A stretch of DNA of 22,852 nt from NCBI GenBank assembly GCA_963972105.1, contig CAXAVH010000039.1:1-22852 (forward strand), in the 5' to 3' direction. The DNA is from NZQO01 sp002693605 (GTDB lineage Bacteria; Bacteroidota; Bacteroidia; Flavobacteriales; Flavobacteriaceae). Positions 15,085-22,026 of this stretch are shown here, one piece after another. The first letter of the stretch is position 1. Every line of letters begins with the position of its first letter. The notes below the pieces were generated by a model. The model was not told the origin of the DNA, searched no databases, and was given only the letters and a program-made list of their open reading frames with translations. A program made the translations under genes and the position numbers.

Positions 15085-15237
15085 TTAGGCCGTGTCACGG
15101 GGCTGATGTTGTTCCTGGCGCTGCTTTTGCTGGTAGTTGATTTCGCGCCCGTCACTTTCCTTTTCCTTATGGTTTATGGCACTTTCCTCAATGCCCTGCT
15201 TGCGCTTTCGCTCGGTATCCTTATCGCTATTTTTCAT
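15085..15237 (-). CDS. Small highly charged hypothetical protein (50 aa)
   Basis: This 50-codon frame begins with ATG at 15237 and encodes a protein without hydrophobic segments: 23 residues are Lys, Arg, Asp or Glu and seven more are Gln, so it is probably disordered. It begins MKNSDKDTERKRKQG and ends in a Gln-rich tail (YQQKQRQEQHQ). Support for a real gene is the AT-rich upstream region, a good terminator 30 bases after the stop, and the sensible distance to the divergent stress-type gene at 15454. The stop codon lies inside a perfect inverted repeat, GGCCTAA-CCG-TTAGGCC (15075-15091). I do not recognise a family. A role in stress or nucleic-acid binding is only a guess from composition. 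Confidence 0.6.
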   Translation of the reverse strand: MKNSDKDTERKRKQGIEESAINHKEKESDGREINYQQKQRQEQHQPRDTA

Positions 15238-15453
15238 AATACAATATTTTTGGGTTCCTATTAAAGGTACGTTTATTACCTCGATACGCGAAGAATATTA
15301 TAATACCTTAACAAGTACATGTTAACGAAGCATTAAATTCTGAATTTGATGGTTAACCCTTTAAATGTTAAACAGTTCTCAATTGGCAAAACGTTACTAT
15401 TTTTTTTTGAAGTGCCTTTGTATCTTCATAAAAACTTAAAAAATTATTCGATT

Positions 15454-15942
15454 ATGAAAACAACACGAGAAGAAGCCAGGGAAGATTCACACGACAATAT
15501 AGTGGACAACCTGCAGGGATTGCTAGAAAAAAATTACGATGCCGAAAAAGGCTTTTCCAAGGCGATGGACAATGCCGAGAACGCCCGTCTCAAAAATTTC
15601 CTCAAGCAGCAGGCAGCACAGCGCAATCGTTTTGCCACCGAGCTTACCCATGAATTGCGCAACCTTAACGAAACCCCCAAGGATAGCGGAAGCACTACCG
15701 GAAGCCTGCACCGAACTTGGATCGACATTAAAAGTGCCGTTGCCGGCAACGATGACGAAGCCGTTCTCGAGGAATGCATCCGTGGCGAAAAAGCCAGCGT
15801 GGAGGAATATGAGGAAACCTTAAAGAACAACAGGTTTCCAAATAACATCGAATCGGTTTTAACCAAACAAGCGTCCGAAATTCGCCAAACCCTCTCGAAG
15901 GTAAAGAACCTGGAAGATCTGGCCGACGACCATAAGCTGTAA
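15454..15942 (+). CDS. PA2169 family four-helix-bundle (DUF2383, ferritin-like) protein
   Basis: This 162-residue soluble, all-helical protein matches the DUF2383/PA2169 family. Recognisable blocks are NLQGLLEKNYDAEKGFSKA, FLKQQAAQRNRFATEL, and the family hallmark segment GSLHRTWIDIKSAVAGND followed by LEECIRGEKASVEEYEE. The fold is ferritin-like; acidic and His residues on the helices could hold metal, but no complete di-iron motif is evident. Family members are commonly tied to stress response or stationary phase; the molecular role is not established. The longer open frame from 15346 includes a non-conserved leader with a poly-T tract, so the ATG at 15454 (MKTTREEARED) is chosen. A strong terminator follows the stop codon. 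Confidence 0.85.
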   Translation: MKTTREEAREDSHDNIVDNLQGLLEKNYDAEKGFSKAMDNAENARLKNFLKQQAAQRNRFATELTHELRNLNETPKDSGSTTGSLHRTWIDIKSAVAGNDDEAVLEECIRGEKASVEEYEETLKNNRFPNNIESVLTKQASEIRQTLSKVKNLEDLADDHKL

Positions 15943-15964
15943 TTAGGCGCGAAATCAACTCAAG

Positions 15965-15993
15965 AGCCCCTTCTTTGCGAAGGGGCTTTTTTT
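15965..15993 (+). terminator. Terminator after the PA2169 gene
   Basis: AGCCCCTTC (15965-15973) and GAAGGGGCT (15979-15987) pair perfectly around TTTGC and are followed by seven T. It also abuts the end of the MBL relic on the other strand. Confidence 0.9.
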
Positions 15994-16081
15994 ATGCCGC
16001 TACGATAGGAACCTCGCCGTTACTCTCCATAAAATAGGCACCCTGGGAAAGACAGCCAGTATCCATTTGCGCTATGGTCAT
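15992..16081 (-). pseudogene. Relic of the 5' end of an MBL-fold metallo-hydrolase gene
   Basis: A 29-codon frame starting at ATG 16081 encodes a peptide with the landmarks TGCLSQGAY (8-16) and ESNGE (19-23), followed by a hydrophobic PIV. As I recall them, flavobacterial MBL-fold hydrolases of the persulfide dioxygenase-like group begin with a very similar 25-30 residue strand pair (a TGCLAQGAY block, then a glycine-glutamate turn and an aliphatic strand). The match ends just where the family continues with D-P-L-R-E, and the frame stops with TAA at the terminator of the convergent gene; the zinc-binding HxHxDH part is absent. An exact TATTTTTG promoter box (16096-16103) remains in front. 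It is best read as a deletion remnant, though a short expressed peptide cannot be excluded. Confidence 0.55.
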
Positions 16082-16095
16082 AATTGGTGTTTTCG

Positions 16096-16103
16096 CAAAA
16101 ATA
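16096..16103 (-). promoter_or_regulatory. -7 element (TATTTTTG) in front of the MBL relic
   Basis: TATTTTTG on the minus strand is an exact TAnnTTTG match 14 bases before the relic ATG at 16081. This suggests the original promoter was retained when the gene body was lost. Confidence 0.45.
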
Positions 16104-16192
16104 GATATTGCTGTCAGCTGTATTTTCCTTTTTAAAGTGGATAGTTACCGTTTTTTCACAAAATTTTTTGAGTTTCGGTTTTCAACTTAATG

Positions 16193-16200
16193 TATATTTA
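16193..16200 (+). promoter_or_regulatory. Possible -7 element (TATATTTA) of the M28 peptidase gene
   Basis: TATATTTA differs from TAnnTTTG in its last base; a TTTG ending at 16170 lies 22 bases upstream and could be the -33 element. A start near 16206 would give a leader of about 137 bases before the ATG at 16343. Confidence 0.4.
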
Positions 16201-16342
16201 CCGGCGTTTGCCGGGAAGGATACCTTCAGCAATGATATCTGATACGGTATGTCCGTTGCCCTTGCGGAAGGCGAGAGCGGGCTGATTGGAGCCGAACGAT
16301 TATGAATTAATTTCTTTTGAATACTATATTAAACCCAACTCT
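16201..16342 (+). other. Long, hairpin-rich leader upstream of the M28 peptidase gene
   Basis: This 142-base segment has no convincing gene. It begins with two back-to-back hairpins, CCGGC-GTTT-GCCGG (16201-16214) and GAAGG-ATA-CCTTC (16215-16227), and continues with CCTT-GCGG-AAGG and GGCT-GATTGG-AGCC (about 16260-16300). GC content drops sharply after about 16300, before the start codon. It may be a structured 5' leader, a small RNA or decayed sequence. I could not match it to a known riboswitch or RNA family. Confidence 0.35.
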
Positions 16343-17353
16343 ATGAAACAACTATTAGTACTTGGCCTCGCTGTATTGGCCGTTTCGTGCAACACTGCCC
16401 AGAACGCAGTGGCGAAAAAAATGACCCGAACCGATTATGCCAACACCATAACCGCGGCCGAGCTACGGGACCACCTTATGATATTTGCCGGCGATGCCAT
16501 GCAGGGCCGGATGACAGGTACCGAGGGCCAGCGCTTGGCCGCCCAGTACCTTAAGAACTACTATCAGGAAATAGGAATTGCGGCACCTGAGGCGCAACCC
16601 GATTATTTCCAGGAAATACCCGCATCGTATTTTAGCCGCATGAAGGAGCCCGTGGGTTCTGAAAATGTGGTTGCCTTTATCGAGGGCACCGAAAAACCAG
16701 AAGAGATTATTGTCCTTTCGGCACACTACGACCACGTAGGGATGCGCGAGGACGGTACCATTTTTAACGGCGCCGATGACGACGGTAGCGGTACCACAGC
16801 TATGTTGGAAATTGCCGAAGCCTTCAAAAAGGCCAAGGAAGACGGCAACGGCCCTAAGCGATCTATCTTATTCCTGCACGTTACGGGAGAGGAAATTGGC
16901 CTCTACGGTTCAAAATATTACACCGAAAACCCAATTTATCCCTTGGCGAACACGGTAACCAACTTAAACACCGATATGATTGGCCGTATTGATCCAGACA
17001 AAATGGACAACCCAAATTATATTTACCTAATAGGCAGCGATAAGCTGAGCCAGGATCTCCATGATTTATCGGAAGCAGTAAATAAGCAATACGTAGGTTT
17101 GGAATTGGACTATACCTATAATGACGAAAACGACCCGAATCGTTTCTACTATCGTAGCGACCATTACAATTTTGCGAAGAATAACATTCCGGTTATATTT
17201 TATTTCAACGGAACCCACGAAGATTACCATAAGCCAACAGATACGCCCGATAAGATCGAGTATGACCTAATGGCGAAACGTACACGGCTTATTTTCCAGA
17301 CCGCTTGGGAGATTGCAAACAGAGACGAACGCATTACTGCCGATAAATTATAA
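16343..17353 (+). CDS. M28 family zinc aminopeptidase, lipoprotein
   Basis: This 336-residue exported peptidase has a lipoprotein signal MKQLLVLGLAVLAVSC, with the lipobox cysteine at C16, so it is membrane-anchored in the periplasm or on the outer membrane. The two-zinc M28 site is complete: H128 in SAHYDHVG, the bridging aspartate in NGADDDGSGT (142-151), catalytic E183 and ligand E184 in TGEEIGLYGS (181-190), D211 in TDMIGR, and the C-terminal histidine in HEDYHKPTDT (292-301). It probably releases N-terminal amino acids from peptides. An upstream ATG (16286) is in frame but would bury the lipoprotein signal behind 19 residues, so 16343 is chosen. A strong terminator follows. The gene has an unusual long structured leader. 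Confidence 0.92.
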   Translation: MKQLLVLGLAVLAVSCNTAQNAVAKKMTRTDYANTITAAELRDHLMIFAGDAMQGRMTGTEGQRLAAQYLKNYYQEIGIAAPEAQPDYFQEIPASYFSRMKEPVGSENVVAFIEGTEKPEEIIVLSAHYDHVGMREDGTIFNGADDDGSGTTAMLEIAEAFKKAKEDGNGPKRSILFLHVTGEEIGLYGSKYYTENPIYPLANTVTNLNTDMIGRIDPDKMDNPNYIYLIGSDKLSQDLHDLSEAVNKQYVGLELDYTYNDENDPNRFYYRSDHYNFAKNNIPVIFYFNGTHEDYHKPTDTPDKIEYDLMAKRTRLIFQTAWEIANRDERITADKL

Positions 17354-17374
17354 CAACAGTTTTTCCTAACTAGA

Positions 17375-17403
17375 AACCTGCCCCGAGAGGGCAGGTTTTT
17401 TTA
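17375..17403. terminator. Bidirectional terminator between M28 peptidase and AI-2E permease genes
   Basis: AACCTGCCC (17375-17383) and GGGCAGGTT (17389-17397) pair perfectly around CGAGA. The T run on the right overlaps the TAA stop of the minus-strand permease gene (17401-17403). Minus-strand use is less certain, as only three A lie on the left. Confidence 0.85.
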
Positions 17404-18459
17404 TTCCCGCTTACTGAGGAGGTATCCAAACGGTTTCAATTTCGGAACGTGCATAAAAATCACGTTCATGATGCCCAGTACCGGTATCGCCACCACCATC
17501 CCAATAATGCCCCAAAGCATATTGCCAATTATAACCACCATAATAACGAAAAGCGGGTGCACATCGACCTTATCGCCTACAATATAGGGCGTTAGCAGGT
17601 AGCTCTCTACAAATTGTACCACAGTAAAGGTTATGGCTATTCCTACCAATATTGAGAACTCTCCTTGGGTCACGTAGCCGAAGACTAAAGCCAGCGTAAA
17701 CCCGATTAAATTTCCCAAATACGGAATAAGCGTTAAAACCGCAGCCAGGATACTAATGATGATGAAATTGCTTACCCCCGAAATGCCCAGACCAATGCTG
17801 TATAGCACTGCCAATAACGATATCAAAATAAGGCGGCCCATCAAATATCCTTGTGCCACCTCTGCTATTTGGTCAATCGTCTCCTTGGTTTCCTTGCGCC
17901 GCTCCTCGGGAAAGAGCTTCAGTAAAAATATCTTGAACATATGTCGATAGCGAAGGAGAAAGAAGATGTACACAAACGTTAAAAGAAAACTGCCTAGAAA
18001 TCCGAGGAACATTTTCAGGAAGGTTAGCAGAGTTTGCCCACCCTGCTTCGCCGAGATGATATCGGTGATCGAGTGGTCCTCCTTAAACTCTTCCCAATCG
18101 GCCTGGGTATAAGCTGTATTATCGATTACGAATTGCGTAAAATGTTCGACCTTAGGGGCCATGGTGTCTTTTATTTTTTGCCAATCTTCTACCACGTAGT
18201 TCAATTGATAGGTAATAAGGGCGAAAAACCCGAGCGAGACCACGAGCACCAAAAAACTATTGAGGAAGGAGGCCAGGGTGCGGCCCAGCCCCCACGATTC
18301 AAATCGGTTGCACAAGGGTATGAGCAGCAAGGTGAGAATGACTGCGATTACTATTGGTGCCAGGAAGCCCTTGGCATCGACAATTCCCGAAACAAAGAAA
18401 AAAACACCCACAGAGAGGGCGGCGAAGTAATAGATCAATTTTTTGGTAGCTACTGCCAT
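17401..18459 (-). CDS. AI-2E/PerM family inner-membrane permease
   Basis: This 352-residue polytopic protein has about eight transmembrane segments: three at the N-terminus (about 8-28, 32-50, 62-84), a hydrophilic region of some 60 residues, then five more. The family core is visible in the glycine/proline-rich stretch LTLIPYLGNLIGF (240-252), and the C-terminal block covers VVQFVESYLLTPYIVGDKVD and HPLFVIMVVIIGNMLWGIIG. AI-2E/PerM (YdiK/TqsA-like) proteins export varied small molecules or act as Na+/H+ antiporters; the name does not prove autoinducer transport here. The ATG at 18457-18459 begins MAVATKKLIYY. A TATCTTGA box at 18475-18482 may be the promoter. It stands alone as a single-gene unit. 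Confidence 0.88.
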   Translation of the reverse strand: MAVATKKLIYYFAALSVGVFFFVSGIVDAKGFLAPIVIAVILTLLLIPLCNRFESWGLGRTLASFLNSFLVLVVSLGFFALITYQLNYVVEDWQKIKDTMAPKVEHFTQFVIDNTAYTQADWEEFKEDHSITDIISAKQGGQTLLTFLKMFLGFLGSFLLTFVYIFFLLRYRHMFKIFLLKLFPEERRKETKETIDQIAEVAQGYLMGRLILISLLAVLYSIGLGISGVSNFIIISILAAVLTLIPYLGNLIGFTLALVFGYVTQGEFSILVGIAITFTVVQFVESYLLTPYIVGDKVDVHPLFVIMVVIIGNMLWGIIGMVVAIPVLGIMNVIFMHVPKLKPFGYLLSKRE

Positions 18460-18528
18460 AAGGTTGGTTTTGCTTCAAGATAGCAAAACTTTGAGGGCAA
18501 AATAGCTAAGGATTTCTTAAAAACAGGA

Positions 18529-18551
18529 GGTTACCAGGGTAGCAAGTAACC
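18529..18551. repeat. Inverted repeat GGTTAC-N11-GTAACC in the permease/tRNA gap
   Basis: Two 6-base arms, GGTTAC (18529-18534) and GTAACC (18546-18551), flank an 11-base spacer just outside the tRNA-His terminator. There is no T run, so it is not a terminator. It may be chance or a regulator site for the permease gene. Confidence 0.25.
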
Positions 18552-18563
18552 GGAACACGGGCA

Positions 18564-18596
18564 CAAAAAAAGCCCTTCCACTAAAGGAAAGGCTTT
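18564..18596 (-). terminator. Terminator after tRNA-His
   Basis: AAGCC-C-TTCC (18570-18579) pairs with GGAA-A-GGCTT (18586-18595) with one internal mismatch. On the minus strand the stem is followed by a run of T, so it ends transcription of the tRNA gene. Confidence 0.75.
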
Positions 18597-18602
18597 GTCT
18601 TG

Positions 18603-18676
18603 GGTGGAAGACCGGTTTCGAACCGGCGACCTCTAGAACCACAATCTAGCGCTCTAACCAGCTGAGCTACAACCAC
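18603..18676 (-). tRNA. tRNA-His (GTG)
   Basis: The complete cloverleaf is readable on the minus strand. The D stem GCTC/GAGC encloses AGCTGGTTA. The anticodon stem CTAGA/TCTAG has the loop TTGTGGT with anticodon GTG (genomic 18640-18642). The T arm is GCCGG-TTCGAAA-CCGGT, closed by one G.U pair, and the discriminator is C73. The histidine identity base G-1 is encoded at 18677 and faces C73. The full CCA end is not encoded. The acceptor stem has tandem U.U mismatches at 5:68 and 6:67 (genomic 18671-18672 with 18608-18609), leaving five true pairs of seven. Otherwise the gene looks functional, with a good promoter and terminator. Confidence 0.95.
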
Positions 18677-18704
18677 CATGTTAAAATCGCTTTAAAAGCG
18701 GATG

Positions 18705-18735
18705 CAAATATAGCGCATTTACGCCGCTTGTACAA
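18705..18735 (-). promoter_or_regulatory. Promoter of tRNA-His (TTG-N20-TATATTTG)
   Basis: On the minus strand, TTG (18735-18733) is followed after 20 bases by an exact TATATTTG (18712-18705), the best -33/-7 pair in the window. It predicts a start near 18700, about 24 bases before the mature tRNA. Confidence 0.65.
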
Positions 18736-18752
18736 TAGCCAAAACAAAAAAA

Positions 18753-19469
18753 TTAACGCAAGTCGAAAATAGAATCGACCGCCAGGTGGCGCTCTACCGT
18801 AAAGCCCTCACCGGCCTCGGTGCCTATCAGTCGGCCCAGGTTCCGGTTGCGGTACGCAATACTATCGGTCGCGTTTTTTGATGAGATTGGCGTGTCGGGT
18901 TCGTTTGAATGCGGATTGTAAAATTGGCTTCGGTACGCCTTTACCGCTTCCATTTTCTGCGCTAGGAATCCGGAAATGTCCACTACAATATCCGGCTGCA
19001 GTTCTTTCCATTGAATATAGTGGTACACCGCCCGGGGGCGCCAGGCCTCCTGCGACTTGCCGTTGTACGTAGTCTCAATTTTCCGAAGACCGCTTAAAAA
19101 GCACGCATCGCGTACCAGGCTACTTCCCTTTCCATGATCAATATGTCGGTCGTCCACTGCATTGCACAGCACAATCTCGGGCCTATATTTTCGCAGCATC
19201 ATAATTAGCTGCAACTGTGAGTCGTGGTCATTTTGGAAAAACCCATCTTTCAATCCAAGATTTTCCCTATGGGCCACGCCAAGCACCTTGGCTGCTTCCC
19301 TGGCTTCCTGTTCCCTCACTTCGGCGGTACCGCGCGTTCCCAATTCCCCCCGGGTCAAATCGAGAATTGCCACGGTTTTTCCACGGGAAGTCTCCTTGGC
19401 CACCACTCCACCACAGCTCATTTCCACGTCGTCTGGATGGGCGCCAATGGCCAGTATATCTACTTTCAT
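18753..19469 (-). CDS. bshB1: BshB1, bacillithiol biosynthesis deacetylase
   Basis: This 238-residue zinc LmbE-type (PIG-L) deacetylase removes acetate from N-acetylglucosaminyl-malate to give glucosaminyl-malate, the second step of bacillithiol synthesis. Zinc and catalytic residues are in GAHPDDVE (9-16), with H11, D13 and D14, and in RHIDHGKG (108-115), with H112. Their spacing matches the structurally known Bacillus cereus enzyme within one residue. Other family blocks are DLTRGELGTRG (37-47) and KAYRSQFYNP (176-185). The ATG at 19467-19469 overlaps the TGA of the upstream trans-sulfuration enzyme gene (ATGA), so the two are translated together, which fits a shared role in low-molecular-weight thiol supply. 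The later steps (bshA, bshC) are not in this window. Confidence 0.94.
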   Translation of the reverse strand: MKVDILAIGAHPDDVEMSCGGVVAKETSRGKTVAILDLTRGELGTRGTAEVREQEAREAAKVLGVAHRENLGLKDGFFQNDHDSQLQLIMMLRKYRPEIVLCNAVDDRHIDHGKGSSLVRDACFLSGLRKIETTYNGKSQEAWRPRAVYHYIQWKELQPDIVVDISGFLAQKMEAVKAYRSQFYNPHSNEPDTPISSKNATDSIAYRNRNLGRLIGTEAGEGFTVERHLAVDSIFDLR

Positions 19470-20644
19470 GCCTGTTCGGTTTGTAATTTTTCGGAAGTAA
19501 CGGCGGCAAAGGCCCGCTCGAAATCGGCAATCAAATCTTTTTTCTCCTCGATACCTACCGAGAACCGCAACAATCCATCGCTAATTCCCTGCTTGCCCCG
19601 TTCTTCGGCCGAAAGCAACGAATGCGAGGTCTTGGCCGGGCTCAGGATGGTACTCTCTACCCCAGCAAGGCTCATCGAGGGCTTGATTAAGTTCAGCGCG
19701 TCCATAAACTTCTTGGTATCGATGGAAGGGACTAGTTCAAAAGAAAGCATCCCGGTGTAGCCCATCATTTGCCGCTTCGCCAGGGCATGGTCTGGGTGCG
19801 ACTTCAAACCTGGATAATATACCTGTTGCACCAAGGAATGCGCCTCGAGCCATTTGGCCATGCGCTTGGCATTGCGGTTTTGGGCCTTTACGCGCAACTT
19901 CATGGTTTTCATACTGCGCTCCAGCAACCAAACGGTATAGTCACTCAGGCTGCCGCCCAGATTTTTCGCGATGTTCCAAATAGTTTGTATGTGCTCTTCG
20001 GAAGCCGCAACCGCCCCGGCACAAATATCGCTATGGCCACCCATATATTTGGTGGCACTGTGAAGGATAACGTCGATCCCGAACTGCGCAGGAATTTGGT
20101 TTATGGGGCTCGCAAACGTATTGTCGATCATCGTGATAATACCGCGCGGCTTGGCAATATTGGCAATCATCTGTAAATCGGTCAGCAACATCAGCGGATT
20201 GGAGGGGGTCTCCACGTAAATGACCTTGGTGTTTTCCTTAATCTTCGAAGTAAAATCGGCTTCGGTAAATCCCTCGGCAAAATCATATTCAATTCCAAAT
20301 TTACCGAATTCCTCCACCACAAAATTGTAGGTGCCCCCATAGAGGGTTTGCGGCAATACCACGTGATCTCCCTTGTGCAGGAAGGCCAGCATCGCGGTAC
20401 TTACAGCGGCCATGCCACTTCCAAAGATAAGGGCGTTCTCGGTGTGCTCCAACATGGCAATTTTCTTGCAGAGCGCCTCTTGGTTGGGCGTATTAAAATA
20501 GCGCGGGTAGCGCTTTACGGCTACATCTTCGTAAGCGTAGCTACTGGACATATAGAGGGGCGATATGGCACCCTTAAACTGCTCGTCCTTTACCTCGCCC
20601 ACGTGGGTGCAAATGGTGTTGACACCAAGGTTCTTTCTTTTCAT
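19466..20644 (-). CDS. PLP-dependent trans-sulfuration enzyme (cystathionine gamma-synthase/lyase type)
   Basis: This 392-residue Cys/Met-metabolism PLP enzyme of the MetB/MetC/CGL superfamily has YPRYFNTPN (46-54) for the phosphate- and substrate-binding tyrosine and arginine, GSGMAA (75-80), ETPSNP (145-150), the pyridine-ring aspartate D174 in MIDNTF, the PLP lysine K199 in SATKYMGGHSD, and the carboxylate-binding arginine R360 in GLLRFSVG. Members of this superfamily switch between gamma-synthase, gamma-lyase, beta-lyase and methionine-lyase activity, so the reaction cannot be settled from sequence alone. The ATG at 20642-20644 gives MKRKNLGVNTICTHVG, a typical start. It is the first gene of a two-gene operon with bshB1; a cysteine-forming role would suit bacillithiol synthesis. 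Confidence 0.9.
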   Translation of the reverse strand: MKRKNLGVNTICTHVGEVKDEQFKGAISPLYMSSSYAYEDVAVKRYPRYFNTPNQEALCKKIAMLEHTENALIFGSGMAAVSTAMLAFLHKGDHVVLPQTLYGGTYNFVVEEFGKFGIEYDFAEGFTEADFTSKIKENTKVIYVETPSNPLMLLTDLQMIANIAKPRGIITMIDNTFASPINQIPAQFGIDVILHSATKYMGGHSDICAGAVAASEEHIQTIWNIAKNLGGSLSDYTVWLLERSMKTMKLRVKAQNRNAKRMAKWLEAHSLVQQVYYPGLKSHPDHALAKRQMMGYTGMLSFELVPSIDTKKFMDALNLIKPSMSLAGVESTILSPAKTSHSLLSAEERGKQGISDGLLRFSVGIEEKKDLIADFERAFAAVTSEKLQTEQA

Positions 20645-20666
20645 AGGTATCTATTTTTCTGAAGGA

Positions 20667-20674
20667 CTAAGGTA
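20667..20674 (-). promoter_or_regulatory. Possible -7 element (TACCTTAG) for the trans-sulfuration operon
   Basis: TACCTTAG on the minus strand matches TAnnTTTG with one mismatch, 22 bases before the ATG at 20644. No -33 TTG is seen at the expected distance. Confidence 0.3.
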
Positions 20675-20695
20675 TAAATTCCTAAGAAGGTTTGC

Positions 20696-20703
20696 TATCT
20701 TTA
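20696..20703 (+). promoter_or_regulatory. Possible -7 element (TATCTTTA) for hutI-hutG
   Basis: TATCTTTA matches TAnnTTTG except for the last base and would give a leader of about 80 bases before the ATG at 20791. The leader itself is C-rich towards its 3' end (ACAACCAACCAACCACGT). Confidence 0.3.
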
Positions 20704-20790
20704 TCGAACGAAATATCCCGGCAACTCGGAATCTGGCTTGGTGCGAACCCCTGCCCTTTTCCGAATTGCCCCACAACCAACCAACCACGT

Positions 20791-22026
20791 ATGAAGTTAT
20801 TACTCATTAACATAAAGGAGCTGTTACAGGTTCGTGAGGATGGCACCCAAAAGGTGAGCGGCGCGGCCATGGACCAGTTACCCAGCCTCAAGAACGCCTA
20901 CCTATTCATAAAGGGGGGCACCATCGCCGATTACGGCAGTATGGAAAAATTACCCCCCTTTGAAGGATTCAAGACCATCGACTGTTCGGGAAAAATCGTC
21001 TTGCCCACTTGGTGCGATTCCCACACCCATTTGATTTACGCCGGCAACCGCGAACACGAATTTGTAGACCGAATAAAGGGCCTTACCTATCAGGAAATCG
21101 CTGAAAAGGGCGGCGGCATTCTGAACAGTGCCGAAAAACTACAAAAGACGAGCGAGGAAGACCTGCTAAAACAAGCTTCCATACGCCTTGAAGAGGTAAT
21201 GAAATTGGGAACGGGGGCTATTGAAATTAAAAGTGGCTATGGCCTTACCACCCAAGCCGAGCTAAAAATGTTGCGGGTGGCCAAGACCCTGGCCAAGAAA
21301 TACCCAATTACCATTGCGCCCACCTTCTTGGGTGCCCACGCCGTTCCGAAGGAGTTTAAGGGGAATACCGACGCGTATGTGGAACATATTTGCACACAGA
21401 TGCTGCCGCGGGTGGCGAAGGCAAAGTTGGCCAAATATATCGATGTATTTTGCGAGGAAGGGTATTTTAGCGTGGCCCAGACCGATAAGCTGTTGACCGC
21501 GGCAAAATCGTTTGGTTTGGTTCCGAAGATACACGTGAACCAGTTCAATTCCATTGGCGGAATTAAAACCGCGGTGGCGCATAATGCCCTGACCGTAGAC
21601 CATTTGGAAGTTTTGAGTGATGCGGATATGGAAATTCTTAAACAGGGAGACACCATGCCCGTTGCACTGCCGGGCTGTTCGTTCTTTCTGGGCATCCCCT
21701 ACACCCCGGGCAGGGCGCTTATAGACGCCGGGCTTCCACTGGCCCTTGCAACCGACTACAATCCCGGGTCGGCACCGAGCGGAAACATGAACTTCGTGGT
21801 GGCAGCGGCCTGTATAAAGATGAAACTCACCCCGGCCGAGGCCATTAATGCCGCCACTATTAACGGGGCCTATGCAATGGGCGTAAGCCAGACCCACGGC
21901 AGCATCACCAAGGGCAAATCGGCAAGCCTTATCATTACCCAAAAAATTCCATCGTATCACTATCTGCCCTATTCCTTCGGAAGCAACTTAATTGACACGG
22001 TACTCATAAACGGCAAGAAAGTATGA
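20791..22026 (+). CDS. hutI: HutI, imidazolonepropionase
   Basis: This 411-residue amidohydrolase-superfamily enzyme hydrolyses imidazolonepropionate to N-formimidoyl-glutamate, the third step of histidine breakdown. Metal ligands are H78 and H80 in WCDSHTHLIYAGNRE, H248 in KIHVNQF and D322 in ATDYNPGSAP. H183 (GAHAVP) and the RIKGLTYQEIAEKGGGI block (94-110) belong to the substrate pocket. Length and motif spacing match HutI within one or two residues. The frame is open back to 20692, but the extra 33 residues are unlike the family and the ATG at 20791 gives a standard start (MKLLLINIKELLQ). It overlaps hutG by four bases (ATGA), so the two are coupled. Confidence 0.95.
   Translation: MKLLLINIKELLQVREDGTQKVSGAAMDQLPSLKNAYLFIKGGTIADYGSMEKLPPFEGFKTIDCSGKIVLPTWCDSHTHLIYAGNREHEFVDRIKGLTYQEIAEKGGGILNSAEKLQKTSEEDLLKQASIRLEEVMKLGTGAIEIKSGYGLTTQAELKMLRVAKTLAKKYPITIAPTFLGAHAVPKEFKGNTDAYVEHICTQMLPRVAKAKLAKYIDVFCEEGYFSVAQTDKLLTAAKSFGLVPKIHVNQFNSIGGIKTAVAHNALTVDHLEVLSDADMEILKQGDTMPVALPGCSFFLGIPYTPGRALIDAGLPLALATDYNPGSAPSGNMNFVVAAACIKMKLTPAEAINAATINGAYAMGVSQTHGSITKGKSASLIITQKIPSYHYLPYSFGSNLIDTVLINGKKV

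Noticed and set aside
16233..16286. A 17-codon plus-strand frame starting ATGATATCTGAT as a leader peptide
   Set aside because: The translation shows no runs of a regulatory amino acid and no terminator/antiterminator pair linked to attenuation.
20692..20790. N-terminal extension of HutI from 20692
   Set aside because: The 33 extra residues, rich in Pro, Asn and Cys, do not resemble HutI, while the ATG at 20791 gives the standard length and start.
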